In this document: piece by piece, positions 50,352 through 60,699 of the stretch | Layout: the number at the start of each line of letters is the position of its first letter | How positions within the stretch are numbered: position 1 is the first letter of the stretch | Assembly: GCA_913777025.1 (NCBI GenBank) | Contig: CAJYQM010000016.1 | Span: 1 to 64,000 of the forward strand | DNA: 64,000 nt | Reading direction: 5' to 3' | From: an uncultured Massilia sp. | GTDB lineage: Bacteria; Pseudomonadota; Gammaproteobacteria; Burkholderiales; Burkholderiaceae_D | The notes under the pieces: generated by a model | The model's input: only the letters and a program-made list of their open reading frames with translations | Told to the model about the DNA's origin: nothing | The model's database searches: none | Program-made: the position numbers and the translations under genes

Positions 50352-51002
50352 TCAAGTGATCCGCGTTGTCTCGGTGACGATCACATCCAGCGCCACGTCG
50401 TGCGGCGCATGCGGGAACACGGCTTGCTGGTTACTGTAGGCAATGCCCAGCGTGTGGGGGCGCGGACTTTGTTCCAGCGTGCGGTCGTAGTAGCCGCCAC
50501 CATAGCCGAGGCGATAGCCTTCGTCGTTGAAACCCAGGCAAGGAATCAGGAGCGCCGGCGGGCGGGCCACGAAACGCAGCTCGGCCGGCACCTGCACCCC
50601 CATCTCGTCCGGAATCATCGGTTCGCCCGGCGTCCATTCGACAAAGGAGAGGGGCGCGTCGCGCTCCATCACGACAGGCAGGCACAACTGCACGCCCGCC
50701 TTGGCCAGTTCCGCATAGGTGGCGCGCAGGTCGGGTTCGCCGGCCAGCGGCCAGTACACGCCGACGCTGCCGACCTGGCGCAGCCGCCACCAGGCGACCA
50801 CTTGGGCGCCGATCTGCGCATCCCACTGGACCTTGATTGCCGGCTCAAGCGCCCCACGTGCTGTCCTGAGCGCTTTACGAAGCGCCGCCTTGTTTGCCTG
50901 CTCCGCCGCCTGTTTCTCGACGTCTTGTCTTGTGCCCGCCACGCTTGCGCCGGAGTCTGGCAAGCCGTCAGAGCCGCATGGTATTCTTGATTCGCCGGTC
51001 AT
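50352..51002 (-). CDS. 5-formyltetrahydrofolate cyclo-ligase
   Basis: KAALRKALRTAR..., PCLGFNDEGYRLGYGGGYYDRTL; start uncertain. Confidence 0.9.
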   Translation of the reverse strand: MTGESRIPCGSDGLPDSGASVAGTRQDVEKQAAEQANKAALRKALRTARGALEPAIKVQWDAQIGAQVVAWWRLRQVGSVGVYWPLAGEPDLRATYAELAKAGVQLCLPVVMERDAPLSFVEWTPGEPMIPDEMGVQVPAELRFVARPPALLIPCLGFNDEGYRLGYGGGYYDRTLEQSPRPHTLGIAYSNQQAVFPHAPHDVALDVIVTETTRIT

Positions 51003-53082
51003 GGATGATATGAAGCGTACATTGAAAGTTGGTTTGATGTTCCCGTCGAAACTGTTAGCCGGCGCCGGTGTTGCCACCAGCCTGGTGTTCCTCCCCGCGG
51101 CCTGCGTTGCCGCCCAGTCCAACGCCCCGGCCCCTGCGGCCGCGCCGACAGCGGTCCTGGCCGCGCCCGGTGCCGCGTCCGCCATTGCAGCCGCACCTGC
51201 CGCACCCGCCGGCGCTGCCGCGAACGAGGCCACGCGCGAACAGGACGACATCTTCCTGCAACTGCGCGATGCCGCCCGCAAGGGCGATGCCGACAAGGCG
51301 GCCCAGCTCGCGGCCCGGCTGCCGGACTACCCGATTCCCGGGTATGTCGACTATTATCGGTTGAAACCGCGTTTGCGCGACGCATCGAACGAGGAAGTGC
51401 TGGATTTCCTGAAGCGCTACGAGGGCAGCGCCATCGCCGACCGCCTGCGTAACGACTGGCTGCTCGAGCTCGGCCGCAAGCGCGACTGGGCCAATTTCGA
51501 TCGCGAACTGCCGCTGTTCGTCAAGAACGACGACTACCAGGTCAAGTGTTACGCCTTGCTGTCGCGCGCCGTGAAGGGCCAGCAGGTGGCCCAGGAAGCG
51601 CGCGCCCTGCTCGACAATCCGCCGCTGTACGGCGACGCCTGTGCCGCGCTGGTGGGCCAGCTGGCGCAGTCCGGGCAATTCACGGCCAATGACTTGCTGG
51701 CCCAGCTGCGCCTGGCCGGCGAGATGCACGCCACCGGTCCTTCGCGCCGCACCGCGCTGCTGCTGGGCGCGTCCGACACGCGGGCGGCCCAGGCGGTCGA
51801 CGTGCCAGCGGTGGCGATGGCGCGCGGCATCGGCGACAGCCGTGCCGAGCACGAGATCTACCTGGTGGCCGTCGGCCGCATGGCGCGCACCAGCCTGAAA
51901 CTGGCGACGGTGGCGCTGGAAAAGAACGCCTCGAAACTGGCGCCCGACGAGCGCGCGATCGGCTGGTCGAACATCGCGCTGGCCGCCTCGCTGACGCTGG
52001 CGCCGGAAGCCTACGATTACTGGCAGCGCGCGGCCGGCGCCCCGCTGTCCGAATACCAGCTCGAGTGGAAGACCCGCATCGCGCTGCGCCGCGGCGACTG
52101 GAAGACGGTGCGCGCGACCATCGAGGCCATGCCGGCCGACCAGCAGAATTTGTCGGCCTGGACCTACTGGCTGGGCCGGGCGCTGCAAAACCAGAACCGC
52201 AGCGAGGATGCGCAGGCGCTGTTCCGCCGTATTGCCGACCAGAACAGTTTCTATGGCCAGCTGGCAATGGAAGAGCTGGGCATGCAGATCTCGATCCCGC
52301 CCAGCGCCACGCCGCCGACCCCCGCCGAACTGGCGCAGGTGGCGGCCAATCCCGGTTTCAAGCGCGCCCTGAAATTTTTCGGCATGCGCCTGCGCTTCGA
52401 AGGCACGCGCGAATGGAACTGGACGCTGAGTAATTTCACGGAGCGCCAGTTGCTGGCCGCGGCCGAATTCGCGCGCCAGAACGCCATCCTGGACCGCATG
52501 GTCAATACCTCGGAACGCACACGTACCGAGTTCGACTACAGCCAGCGCTTCCCGGCACCGCACAACGACATCCTGCATCCCACCGCCCAGGGCCTCGGCC
52601 TGGACCAGGCCTGGGTGTATGGGCTGATTCGCCAGGAATCGCGCTTTATTTCGGACGCCCAGTCCGGCGTCGGCGCGTCCGGGTTGATGCAGGTGATGCC
52701 GGCGACCGCGAAATGGGTGGCGGGCAAGATCGGCCTGGACGATTACGGCCACGGCATGCTGAACGATATCCGCACCAACATCCTGCTCGGCACCAATTAC
52801 CTGAACATGGTATTGGGGAACGCCGAAGGCTCGCAGGTGCTGGCCACCGCCGCCTACAACGCCGGGCCGGGCCGCGCACGCACCTGGCGCGGCCTGCTGA
52901 ATACGCCGATGGAAGGCGCGGTATTCGTCGAGAGCATTCCTTTCGAGGAAACGCGCAACTACGTGCGCAACGTGATGTCGAACGCAACGAACTACGCGGC
53001 GTTGTTCGAAAAACGTCCTCAATCGCTCAAGGCCCGCCTGGGCACGATCACGCCGCGGGGCAATACACTCGGCCTGCCTTGA
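51001..53082 (+). CDS. slt: Soluble lytic murein transglycosylase
   Basis: C-terminal SLT domain GLIRQESRFISDAQSGVGASGLMQVMPATAKWVAGK..., AAYNAGPGRARTW. Confidence 0.93.
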   Translation: MDDMKRTLKVGLMFPSKLLAGAGVATSLVFLPAACVAAQSNAPAPAAAPTAVLAAPGAASAIAAAPAAPAGAAANEATREQDDIFLQLRDAARKGDADKAAQLAARLPDYPIPGYVDYYRLKPRLRDASNEEVLDFLKRYEGSAIADRLRNDWLLELGRKRDWANFDRELPLFVKNDDYQVKCYALLSRAVKGQQVAQEARALLDNPPLYGDACAALVGQLAQSGQFTANDLLAQLRLAGEMHATGPSRRTALLLGASDTRAAQAVDVPAVAMARGIGDSRAEHEIYLVAVGRMARTSLKLATVALEKNASKLAPDERAIGWSNIALAASLTLAPEAYDYWQRAAGAPLSEYQLEWKTRIALRRGDWKTVRATIEAMPADQQNLSAWTYWLGRALQNQNRSEDAQALFRRIADQNSFYGQLAMEELGMQISIPPSATPPTPAELAQVAANPGFKRALKFFGMRLRFEGTREWNWTLSNFTERQLLAAAEFARQNAILDRMVNTSERTRTEFDYSQRFPAPHNDILHPTAQGLGLDQAWVYGLIRQESRFISDAQSGVGASGLMQVMPATAKWVAGKIGLDDYGHGMLNDIRTNILLGTNYLNMVLGNAEGSQVLATAAYNAGPGRARTWRGLLNTPMEGAVFVESIPFEETRNYVRNVMSNATNYAALFEKRPQSLKARLGTITPRGNTLGLP

Positions 53083-53091
53083 GGAGCTGAC

Positions 53092-54054
53092 ATGGACCCG
53101 CTGTCGGTGGTTTTGTTCGGAGGAACTGGATTCATCGGCAGCCACCTGGCGGCGCGCCTGTCCGAGCATGATGTCGGCGTCGTCGCCGTCACGCGCCACG
53201 AAGCGCATGCGATGCACCTGATGCCGCTGCCGGGCGTCGACATCCATGAAGCCGACTTGCACGACGATGCCGCGCTGCGGCGCCTGGTGCAGGGCAGGGA
53301 TGCCGTCATCAACCTGGTCGGCATCCTGTACGCGCATCGCGGTACGCCGTATGGCCCGGAGTTCCGGCAAGCCCACGTCGAATTCCCGCGCCGCCTGGCC
53401 GAAGCCTGCGCGGCGGTCGGCGTGCGGCGTTACCTGCACATGAGCGCGCTGGGTGCCGATCCGCACGGGCCTTCGATGTACCAGCGCTCGAAGGGCGATG
53501 GCGAGATCGCCGCGCGCAGCATGCCGCAGGTCGCGGCCACCATTTTCCGGCCTTCGGTCGTGTTCGGCCCGGAAGACAATTTCATGAATCTGTTCGCGTG
53601 CCTGCAGAAACACTATCCAGTGCTGCCGCTGGCAGGCGCCCATGCGCGCTTCCAGCCGGTGTACGTCGGCGACGTCGCGGAAGCCTTTGTCCGGGCGCTG
53701 CTCGACCACCACACCGATGGCAATATCTACGCGCTGGCCGGGCCCCAGGTCTACACGCTGGGCGAGCTGGCGCACCTGGCGGGTCGCTACAGCGGCCATG
53801 AACGGCGGGTGCTGGCGCTGCCGGATGGGCTGGCGCGGCTGGAGGCCGCCTTCTTTGAGTTGCTGCCTGGAACACCGATGCTCAGCCGCGACAATCTGGA
53901 CTCGATGAAAGTCGATAATGTTATCGATTCATCCACGCGGGTCTTGACAGCGGAAGCGCTGGGAATCAAGCTCACGGCGCTCGAGGCCGTCGCGCCGCAG
54001 TATTTGTCGCCGACCGGCCGCATCGACGTCCTGCGCGAACGCGCCGGACGCTAA
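53092..54054 (+). CDS. NAD(P)-binding complex I NDUFA9-subunit-family protein
   Basis: VVLFGGTGFIGSHLAARLSEHDVGVVAVTRHEAHAMHL..., RPSVVFGPEDNFMNLFA. Confidence 0.9.
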   Translation: MDPLSVVLFGGTGFIGSHLAARLSEHDVGVVAVTRHEAHAMHLMPLPGVDIHEADLHDDAALRRLVQGRDAVINLVGILYAHRGTPYGPEFRQAHVEFPRRLAEACAAVGVRRYLHMSALGADPHGPSMYQRSKGDGEIAARSMPQVAATIFRPSVVFGPEDNFMNLFACLQKHYPVLPLAGAHARFQPVYVGDVAEAFVRALLDHHTDGNIYALAGPQVYTLGELAHLAGRYSGHERRVLALPDGLARLEAAFFELLPGTPMLSRDNLDSMKVDNVIDSSTRVLTAEALGIKLTALEAVAPQYLSPTGRIDVLRERAGR

Positions 54055-54083
54055 CCCGACAGACCAGACAGAGACAGCACGCC

Positions 54084-54800
54084 ATGCAGACCATCGAACT
54101 CGACCCGACCCTTTCCCAGACCCTCGACCAGGCCCGCCAGGCCGGCCTGACCCTGGTCATCGGTAACAAGAATTACTCGTCGTGGTCGATGCGTCCGTGG
54201 GTGGCGGCGGTGGCGGCCGGGATCCCGTTCACCGAGGTGCGCGTGCTGCTCGACCAGCCGGACACCTCGGCCAATATCGCACGCTACTCGGCCGCCGGCC
54301 GCGTGCCCGTGCTGCTGGCGGGAGAGATGACGATCTGGGACAGCCTGGCCATCTGCGAATACCTGGCCGAGCAATTTCCCGACAAACACCTGTGGCCGCA
54401 GGACGTGGCGGCGCGCGCGATGGCGCGTGCGGTCGTGGCCGAGATGCACTCGGGCTTCCCCGACCTGCGCAGCGCGATGTCGATGAACATCAAGGCGAGA
54501 CTGCCGGGCCGCGGCCGCACGCCCGGCGCCCAGGCCGACATCGGCCGCATCTGCGAAATCTGGGAAGAGTGCCTGGCGCGTTTCGGTCACCACCGCTTCC
54601 TGTTCGGCGACTTCTCGATCGCCGACGCCTTCTATGCGCCTGTCGTGATGCGCTTCAAAACCTATGGCGTGGCACTGGCCCCGGCCCTGCAAGCCTATTG
54701 CGACCGCATGCAGGCGCACCCGGCCGTGTCGCGCTGGGTCGAGGAAGCGATGAAGGAAACCGACATCGCCGCCGATCACGAAGAAGACTTGCCGGACTGA
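54084..54800 (+). CDS. Glutathione S-transferase family protein
   Basis: LVIGNKNYSSWSMRPWVAAVAAGIPFTEVRVLLDQP..., IWDSLAICEYLAEQFP. Confidence 0.92.
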   Translation: MQTIELDPTLSQTLDQARQAGLTLVIGNKNYSSWSMRPWVAAVAAGIPFTEVRVLLDQPDTSANIARYSAAGRVPVLLAGEMTIWDSLAICEYLAEQFPDKHLWPQDVAARAMARAVVAEMHSGFPDLRSAMSMNIKARLPGRGRTPGAQADIGRICEIWEECLARFGHHRFLFGDFSIADAFYAPVVMRFKTYGVALAPALQAYCDRMQAHPAVSRWVEEAMKETDIAADHEEDLPD

Positions 54801-56044
54801 TGCCGATGCAAGCCTATGTGGTGGGCGGCGCGGTCCGCGATGCATTGCTGGGTCTGCCGGTGCAGGACCACGACTGGGTCGTGGTCGGCGCCACGCCCGA
54901 ACAAATGGTTGCCAAGGGTTTCAGGCCTGTCGGCAAGGATTTTCCGGTCTTCCTGCACCCGGACACGCACGAGGAATACGCGCTGGCGCGCACCGAGCGC
55001 AAGACCGCGCCGGGTTACCACGGCTTCGTGTTCCACACCTCGCCCGACGTCAAGCTGGAAGACGACCTGATCCGGCGCGACCTGACCATCAACGCGATGG
55101 CGCGCGCCGAGGACGGCAGCATCGTCGACCCCTACGGCGGCCAGCAGGATCTGCAAGACCGCGTGTTCCGCCATGTGTCGGACGCCTTTGCCGAAGATCC
55201 GGTGCGCATCCTGCGCCTGGCGCGCTTCGCCGCGCGCCTGCCGGACTTTCGCGTGGCCGATACCACGCTGGCCCTGATGCGCAAGATGGTCGACGAGGGC
55301 GAAGTCGATGCGCTGGTGCCGGAGCGGGTCTGGCAGGAATTTTCGCGCGGGCTGATGGAGCAAAAGCCCTCGCGCATGATCGAGGTCTTGCGCGACTGCG
55401 GCGCCCTGGCCCGCATCCTGCCCGAGCTGGACGCGCTGTGGGGCGTGCCGCAACCGCCGCTGCACCACCCGGAAGTCGACACCGGCGTACACATGATGCT
55501 GGTCATCGATTACGCGGCCGAGCGCGGTTACGACCTGGCCGTCCGCTTCGCCGCCCTGATGCACGACCTGGGCAAGGGCGTGACGCCAGCCGAACACTGG
55601 CCGAAACACCATGGCCACGAAGGCATGGGGCCGCGCCTGATCCAGGAGTTGTCGAAACGCCTGCGCGTGCCGGCCGAGTGCCGCGACCTGGCGGTGATGA
55701 CGGCGCGCGAACACGGCAACGTCAGCCGCGCAATGGAACTGCGCCCGAACACCATCGTCACCCTGTTCGAGCGCTGCGACGGTTTCAGGAAGCCCGAACG
55801 CTTTGCGCAGATGCTGCTGGCTTCCGAATGCGACGCGCGCGGACGCGGGCATGAGACGCACGAAATGCGTACCCGCGACTATCCGCAGGGGCCGTACCTG
55901 TTGAAGGCGCTGGCGGCGGCGCGCGCCGTGAATGCGGGCGAGATCGCGGCGTGCTACACGGAAAACCGCGAAAAGATCCCGGAAGCCGTGCATGCGGCGC
56001 GGGTGGCGGCGGTCAAGGCGGCCCTGGGCGATGTGCGGGATTGA
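54800..56044 (+). CDS. cca: Multifunctional CCA protein (tRNA nucleotidyltransferase, HD domain)
   Basis: MQAYVVGGAVRDALLGLPVQDHDWVVVGATPEQM..., HPEVDTGVHMMLVID HD domain. Confidence 0.96.
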   Translation: MPMQAYVVGGAVRDALLGLPVQDHDWVVVGATPEQMVAKGFRPVGKDFPVFLHPDTHEEYALARTERKTAPGYHGFVFHTSPDVKLEDDLIRRDLTINAMARAEDGSIVDPYGGQQDLQDRVFRHVSDAFAEDPVRILRLARFAARLPDFRVADTTLALMRKMVDEGEVDALVPERVWQEFSRGLMEQKPSRMIEVLRDCGALARILPELDALWGVPQPPLHHPEVDTGVHMMLVIDYAAERGYDLAVRFAALMHDLGKGVTPAEHWPKHHGHEGMGPRLIQELSKRLRVPAECRDLAVMTAREHGNVSRAMELRPNTIVTLFERCDGFRKPERFAQMLLASECDARGRGHETHEMRTRDYPQGPYLLKALAAARAVNAGEIAACYTENREKIPEAVHAARVAAVKAALGDVRD

Positions 56045-56126
56045 CGCCACACCGAACGGTGCGATGCGGGGATATTCGCTACAATAAGCGTATTGGTGCA
56101 CCGCACAAATCCCACGCCCGAGCAAA

Positions 56127-56792
56127 ATGACCCAGGAAAACCCCTTACGCCGCTGGCTGAAAAGCCTGCGCGGCAAGAACGGCCGTGAACCCGTGCTGGT
56201 CAAGGCATTGGGCGAGCACGACCGCCGCCGGGTACTGCGTCACTTCATGGCGCTGGACAGCAGCGACCGCCTGCTGCGCTTCGGCAGCATGCTGCCGGAC
56301 GAGCGCGTGGCCGATTACGTCGGCAAACTGGATTTCGTGAACGACATCGTGTTCGGCGTCTACAACCGCGTGTTCCAGCTGGTCGGTGTCGGCCACCTGG
56401 CCTTCACCTCGAAGGAAGCGCACCCGGACGCCATCCACTACACCGACAAGGAAAAGGTGGCCGAGTTCGGCGTCTCGGTGTCGAAGTCGGCGCGCGGGCA
56501 GGGTGTCGGCACCCGCCTGTTCGAGCGCGCCGCCATCCACTGCCGCAACTCGGACGTCGACACCCTCTACATGCAGTGCCTGTCCTCGAACCGCACGATG
56601 ATGCACATCGCCAAAAAGGCGGGCATGGAAATCCACCGCGAATACGGCGAGGCCGACGCCCACCTGCACTTGCCGCCGCCCAGCCCCTCGAGCGTGCTGG
56701 CCGAGGCGCTGGAAGAGCAATTTGCCAAGATCGACTACACGGTCAAGGCGAATGCGCGCGCCGCCATTAAACTGTTCGGCTCCAAGAAGTAG
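56127..56792 (+). CDS. GNAT family N-acetyltransferase
   Basis: VAEFGVSVSKSARGQGVGTRLFERAAIHCRNSDVDTLYMQCLSSNRTMMHIAKKAGM. Confidence 0.9.
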   Translation: MTQENPLRRWLKSLRGKNGREPVLVKALGEHDRRRVLRHFMALDSSDRLLRFGSMLPDERVADYVGKLDFVNDIVFGVYNRVFQLVGVGHLAFTSKEAHPDAIHYTDKEKVAEFGVSVSKSARGQGVGTRLFERAAIHCRNSDVDTLYMQCLSSNRTMMHIAKKAGMEIHREYGEADAHLHLPPPSPSSVLAEALEEQFAKIDYTVKANARAAIKLFGSKK

Positions 56793-56958
56793 CCAGGCGA
56801 CGTCCGGCAGTCATGCGGGCTTGTGCCTGGTGCGCAGCAGCTGGACTTGCGCCGCAGTCTTGCATGAGTATCATCACATGGTCAACCCGCTTGGGGTCGT
56901 TCCGGCAAATACTGCCGGCTTTACTAAACAGGCGGTTCCCGGCTATATTCTGTTCTAA

Positions 56959-56970
56959 GAAATCGATTTC
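56959..56970. promoter_or_regulatory. Candidate LacI/GalR-family operator upstream of the GH3 gene
   Basis: Perfect 12-bp palindrome GAAATCGATTTC with central CG, just downstream of a TTTACT-N18-TATATT promoter-like sequence. Confidence 0.45.
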
Positions 56971-57060
56971 ATAAGAGCGATCTTCCGGCGCCGCGGGAAC
57001 CCATCCCCAGCGTCATGCTCGTCCGGACCATCCAAGAACTCGAACAAAGAGAGACAATCC

Positions 57061-59301
57061 ATGCGCATCCGTTCTACCCTGCTTGCCGCCGCGCTCGCCA
57101 CGGCCTTCCCCCTGTTTGCCAACGCCGCCAGCACGCCGCCCGAACCGGCCCAGAAACCCTGGCTCGACCGCGCCCTGAGCGCCGACCAGCGCGCCCAGCT
57201 GGCCGTCAAGGCCATGACCCAGGAAGAAAAGCTGCGCTGGGTGATGGCCTATTTCGGCAATGACTTCGGCAAGGGCAAGCGGATTCCGGAATCGCTGGTG
57301 CAGTCGGCCGGCTACGTGCCGGGCACGCCGCGCCTCGGCCTGCCGGCCCTGTTCGAGACCGATGCCGGCCTGGGGGTGGCTTCGCAGGCCGGACCCAACG
57401 TGCGCGAGCGCACCTCGCTGCCCTCGGGCCTGGCCACGGCCTCGACCTGGGATCCGAAGGTGGCCTACGCGGGCGGCGCGATGATCGGTTCGGAAGCGCG
57501 CGCCTCCGGCTTCAACGTGATGCTGGCCGGCGGCGTCAACCTGATGCGCGAGCCGCGTAACGGCCGCAACTTCGAATACGCGGGCGAGGATCCGCTGTTG
57601 GCCGGCATCATGGTGGGCCACGCGATCAAGGGCATCGAATCGAACAACATCATCTCGACCCTCAAGCACTACGCGCTGAACGACCAGGAAACCGGCCGCA
57701 ACGAACTCGATGCGCGCATCGACAAGGCGGCCTTCCGCATGTCCGACCTGCTGGCGATGCAGCTGGCCTTCGAACAGTCCGACGCCGGTTCCGTCATGTG
57801 CTCGTACAACCGCGTCAACGGCCCCTACGCCTGCGAGAACGACTACCTGCTGAACCAGGTGCTCAAGCGCGACTGGGGCTTCAAGGGTTTCGTCATGTCC
57901 GACTGGGGCGCGACCCACAGCACGGTGGCCGCCGCCAACAATGGCCTGGACCAGCAGTCCGGCCACGAGTTCGACAAGTCGCCGTACTTTGGCGGCGCGC
58001 TGCAGGAAGCGATCAAGACCGGCGCCGTGCCGCAAGCCCGCCTGGACGACATGGTGACCCGCATCCTGCGCGCGATGTTCGCCAAGGGCGTAGTCGACAA
58101 TCCGGTCAAGGAAGGCGGCGCGATCGACTTCGCCAAAAACGGCGCGGTCAGCCGCACGACGGCGGAAGAGGGCATGGTGCTCCTGAAAAACGACAATCGC
58201 GTGCTGCCGCTGGCGAAGACGGTGCGCACCATCGCCGTCATCGGCGGCCATGCCGATGCCGGCGTGCTGGCGGGCGGCGGTTCCTCGCTGGTGTATCCGG
58301 TCGGCGGCAATGCGGTCAAGGGCCTGAAGCCCGACACCTGGCCGGGCCCGGTCATGTACCACAACTCGTCGCCGCTGCGCGCGATCCGGGCGCAGGCGCC
58401 CAACGCCAAGGTGGTGTACGACGACGGCCTAGATGCGGCGCGCGCCGCCCGCGTTGCAAGCCAGGCCGACGTGGCGCTGGTGTTCGCCACCCAGTGGGTC
58501 GGCGAAGCGCTGGACGCCACCTCGCTGGCGCTGCCGGACCGCCAGGACGACCTGATCGCGCAGGTGGCCGGTGCGAACCAGCGTACCGTGGTCGTGCTGG
58601 AAAACGGCGGCCCGGTCGCCATGCCCTGGCTGGCCAAGGTGCCGGCCGTGCTGGAAACCTGGTACCCGGGCACCAGCGGCGGCGAGGCGATCGCCAACGT
58701 CCTGTTCGGGAACGTGAACCCGTCCGGCCACCTGCCGGCGACCTTCCCGGCGGCCGAGCAACAGCTGCCGCGCCCGAAGGTGGACGGCGATCCGGCGCAG
58801 CCGGAGATGCAGTTCGCCGTCGACTACACGGAAGGCGCGGCGGTCGGCTACAAATGGTTCGACTTGAAGGGCCACAAGCCGCTGTTCCCGTTCGGGCACG
58901 GCCTGTCGTATACCACCTTCTCGTATTCCGGCCTGAGCAGCCAGATGAAGGACGGGCGCCTGCACGTGCGCTTCAAGGTCACGAACACGGGCAGCGTCGC
59001 CGGCAAGGACGTGCCGCAGGTGTACGTGGCGCCGGTGAGCGCGAAATGGGAAGCGCCGAAGCGCCTGGGCGGCTGGGACAAGGTCGCGCTGCAGCCGGGC
59101 GAATCGAAAGAGGTCGAGGTGACAGTGGAGCCGCGCGTGCTCGCCATGTTCGACGAAACCTCGCGCACCTGGCGCACGGCCAAGGGCAAATACAAGGTGA
59201 CGCTGGCCGAGGATGCCGCCGGCACGAATGCCAGCAGCGTGACCGTCGACCTGCCGGCCAGCACGCTGGACGTGCGCGGCCGCGCCCGGGCCGCCCGCTG
59301 A
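57061..59301 (+). CDS. Glycoside hydrolase family 3 beta-glucosidase, secreted
   Basis: Signal peptide; GLPALFETDAGLGVASQ, CSYNRVNGPYACENDYLLNQVLKRDWGFKGFVMSDWGATHST, C-terminal fibronectin III-like domain. Confidence 0.94.
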   Translation: MRIRSTLLAAALATAFPLFANAASTPPEPAQKPWLDRALSADQRAQLAVKAMTQEEKLRWVMAYFGNDFGKGKRIPESLVQSAGYVPGTPRLGLPALFETDAGLGVASQAGPNVRERTSLPSGLATASTWDPKVAYAGGAMIGSEARASGFNVMLAGGVNLMREPRNGRNFEYAGEDPLLAGIMVGHAIKGIESNNIISTLKHYALNDQETGRNELDARIDKAAFRMSDLLAMQLAFEQSDAGSVMCSYNRVNGPYACENDYLLNQVLKRDWGFKGFVMSDWGATHSTVAAANNGLDQQSGHEFDKSPYFGGALQEAIKTGAVPQARLDDMVTRILRAMFAKGVVDNPVKEGGAIDFAKNGAVSRTTAEEGMVLLKNDNRVLPLAKTVRTIAVIGGHADAGVLAGGGSSLVYPVGGNAVKGLKPDTWPGPVMYHNSSPLRAIRAQAPNAKVVYDDGLDAARAARVASQADVALVFATQWVGEALDATSLALPDRQDDLIAQVAGANQRTVVVLENGGPVAMPWLAKVPAVLETWYPGTSGGEAIANVLFGNVNPSGHLPATFPAAEQQLPRPKVDGDPAQPEMQFAVDYTEGAAVGYKWFDLKGHKPLFPFGHGLSYTTFSYSGLSSQMKDGRLHVRFKVTNTGSVAGKDVPQVYVAPVSAKWEAPKRLGGWDKVALQPGESKEVEVTVEPRVLAMFDETSRTWRTAKGKYKVTLAEDAAGTNASSVTVDLPASTLDVRGRARAAR

Positions 59302-59320
59302 TCCGCCACCGGGAGCCGCC

Positions 59321-60661
59321 ATGAAACGCAAGCGCCTGGGCGTCGCCGCCGCGCTGGCCGCATTGGCCTCCGTATCGGCAGCCGGCGGCGCCAGCGCCGC
59401 GGATGCCGGCTTCGTCGCCGTGAAAGGCACGCGGTTCGTGCGCCACGGCCAGCCGTATTACATTGCCGGCACCAACCTCTGGTACGGCGGCTACCTGGGC
59501 GCACCCGGCGCTGTCGGCCGGCGCGCGCGCCTGGTGAAGGAACTGGACCGCTTGCAGGCCCTCGGCATCAACAACGTGCGCGTGCTGGCCGTGTCGGAAA
59601 AGACGGCGATGAAGAGCGCGGTCAGTCCGGCGACGACCTCGGCACCCGGCCAGTACGACGAGCAGCTGCTGCAAGGGCTGGACTTCCTGCTGGCCGAACT
59701 GGGCAAGCGCGACATGACGGCCGTGCTCTACCTGAACAACTTCTGGCAGTGGTCGGGCGGCATGACCCAGTACCTGAACTGGTTCACCGGCAGCCCGGCG
59801 CACGACCCGAACGTCAGCAAGGATTACGAGCGCTTCATGGCCGGGAATGCGCGCTTCTATACGAACGACAAGGCGCAGCTTGAATACCGGCAGGTCATCG
59901 CGCGCATCGTCAAGCGCAGGAACAGCGTTACCGGCCAGGCCTACGGCGACGACCCGGCCATCATGGCCTGGCAGCTGGCCAACGAACCGCGGCCCGGCAA
60001 CAGTCAAGCCACGCCGGCCGAGAAAACCGTTTATATCAAATGGATCGCGGACACCGCCCGCTACATCCGTGGGCTGGATGCGAAACACATGGTCAGCAGC
60101 GGTAGCGAGGGCCTGGCCGGATCCGCCCAGGACGCCCAGCTGTATATCGATGCGCACCGCGCACCGGACATCGCCTATCTGACCTATCACCTGTGGCCGA
60201 CCAACTGGGGCTGGTTCGATCCGAAGCAGCCGGCGACGACCTGGGACGGCATGATGGACAAGAGCCTGCGCTACCTGAACCAGCACGTCGACTACGCGAA
60301 GCAGCTGGGTAAACCCATCGTGCTCGAGGAATTCGGCCTGAACCGTGACGCCGGGTCCTTCGACATCCGGTCTTCCACCGCCGTGCGCGACCGCTTCTAC
60401 GGCGCCGTGTTCGACCTGGTGCAGCAGCGCGCCAGCGCCGGCGACCCGGTCGCCGGCTGGAACTTCTGGGCCTGGGGCGGCGCAGGGCGCGCGGCGAATG
60501 CCGACTACTGGTGGAAGCCGGGGAACGATTTCGTGGGCGACCCGCCGCAGGAAGAGCAGGGCCTGTATTCAGTGTTCGACAGCGACGCCGCGTCGCTGAA
60601 GCTGATCGGGGACGCAGCCCGCCGCCTGCACGCACTGGACGGCAAGCCCGGCGCAAGATAA
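59321..60661 (+). CDS. Secreted GH5-type endo-1,4-beta-mannanase-like hydrolase
   Basis: FVRHGQPYYIAGTNLWYGGYLG..., IMAWQLANEPRPG (acid/base), KPIVLEEFGLNRD (nucleophile). Confidence 0.88.
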   Translation: MKRKRLGVAAALAALASVSAAGGASAADAGFVAVKGTRFVRHGQPYYIAGTNLWYGGYLGAPGAVGRRARLVKELDRLQALGINNVRVLAVSEKTAMKSAVSPATTSAPGQYDEQLLQGLDFLLAELGKRDMTAVLYLNNFWQWSGGMTQYLNWFTGSPAHDPNVSKDYERFMAGNARFYTNDKAQLEYRQVIARIVKRRNSVTGQAYGDDPAIMAWQLANEPRPGNSQATPAEKTVYIKWIADTARYIRGLDAKHMVSSGSEGLAGSAQDAQLYIDAHRAPDIAYLTYHLWPTNWGWFDPKQPATTWDGMMDKSLRYLNQHVDYAKQLGKPIVLEEFGLNRDAGSFDIRSSTAVRDRFYGAVFDLVQQRASAGDPVAGWNFWAWGGAGRAANADYWWKPGNDFVGDPPQEEQGLYSVFDSDAASLKLIGDAARRLHALDGKPGAR

Positions 60662-60699
60662 GTCCAGCTAATGCATCGACAGCAATGCATTGGCGCCGC

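Noticed and set aside
51055-53799. 914-aa minus-strand ORF opposite slt
   Set aside because: Antisense shadow of a recognised transglycosylase; low-complexity translation.
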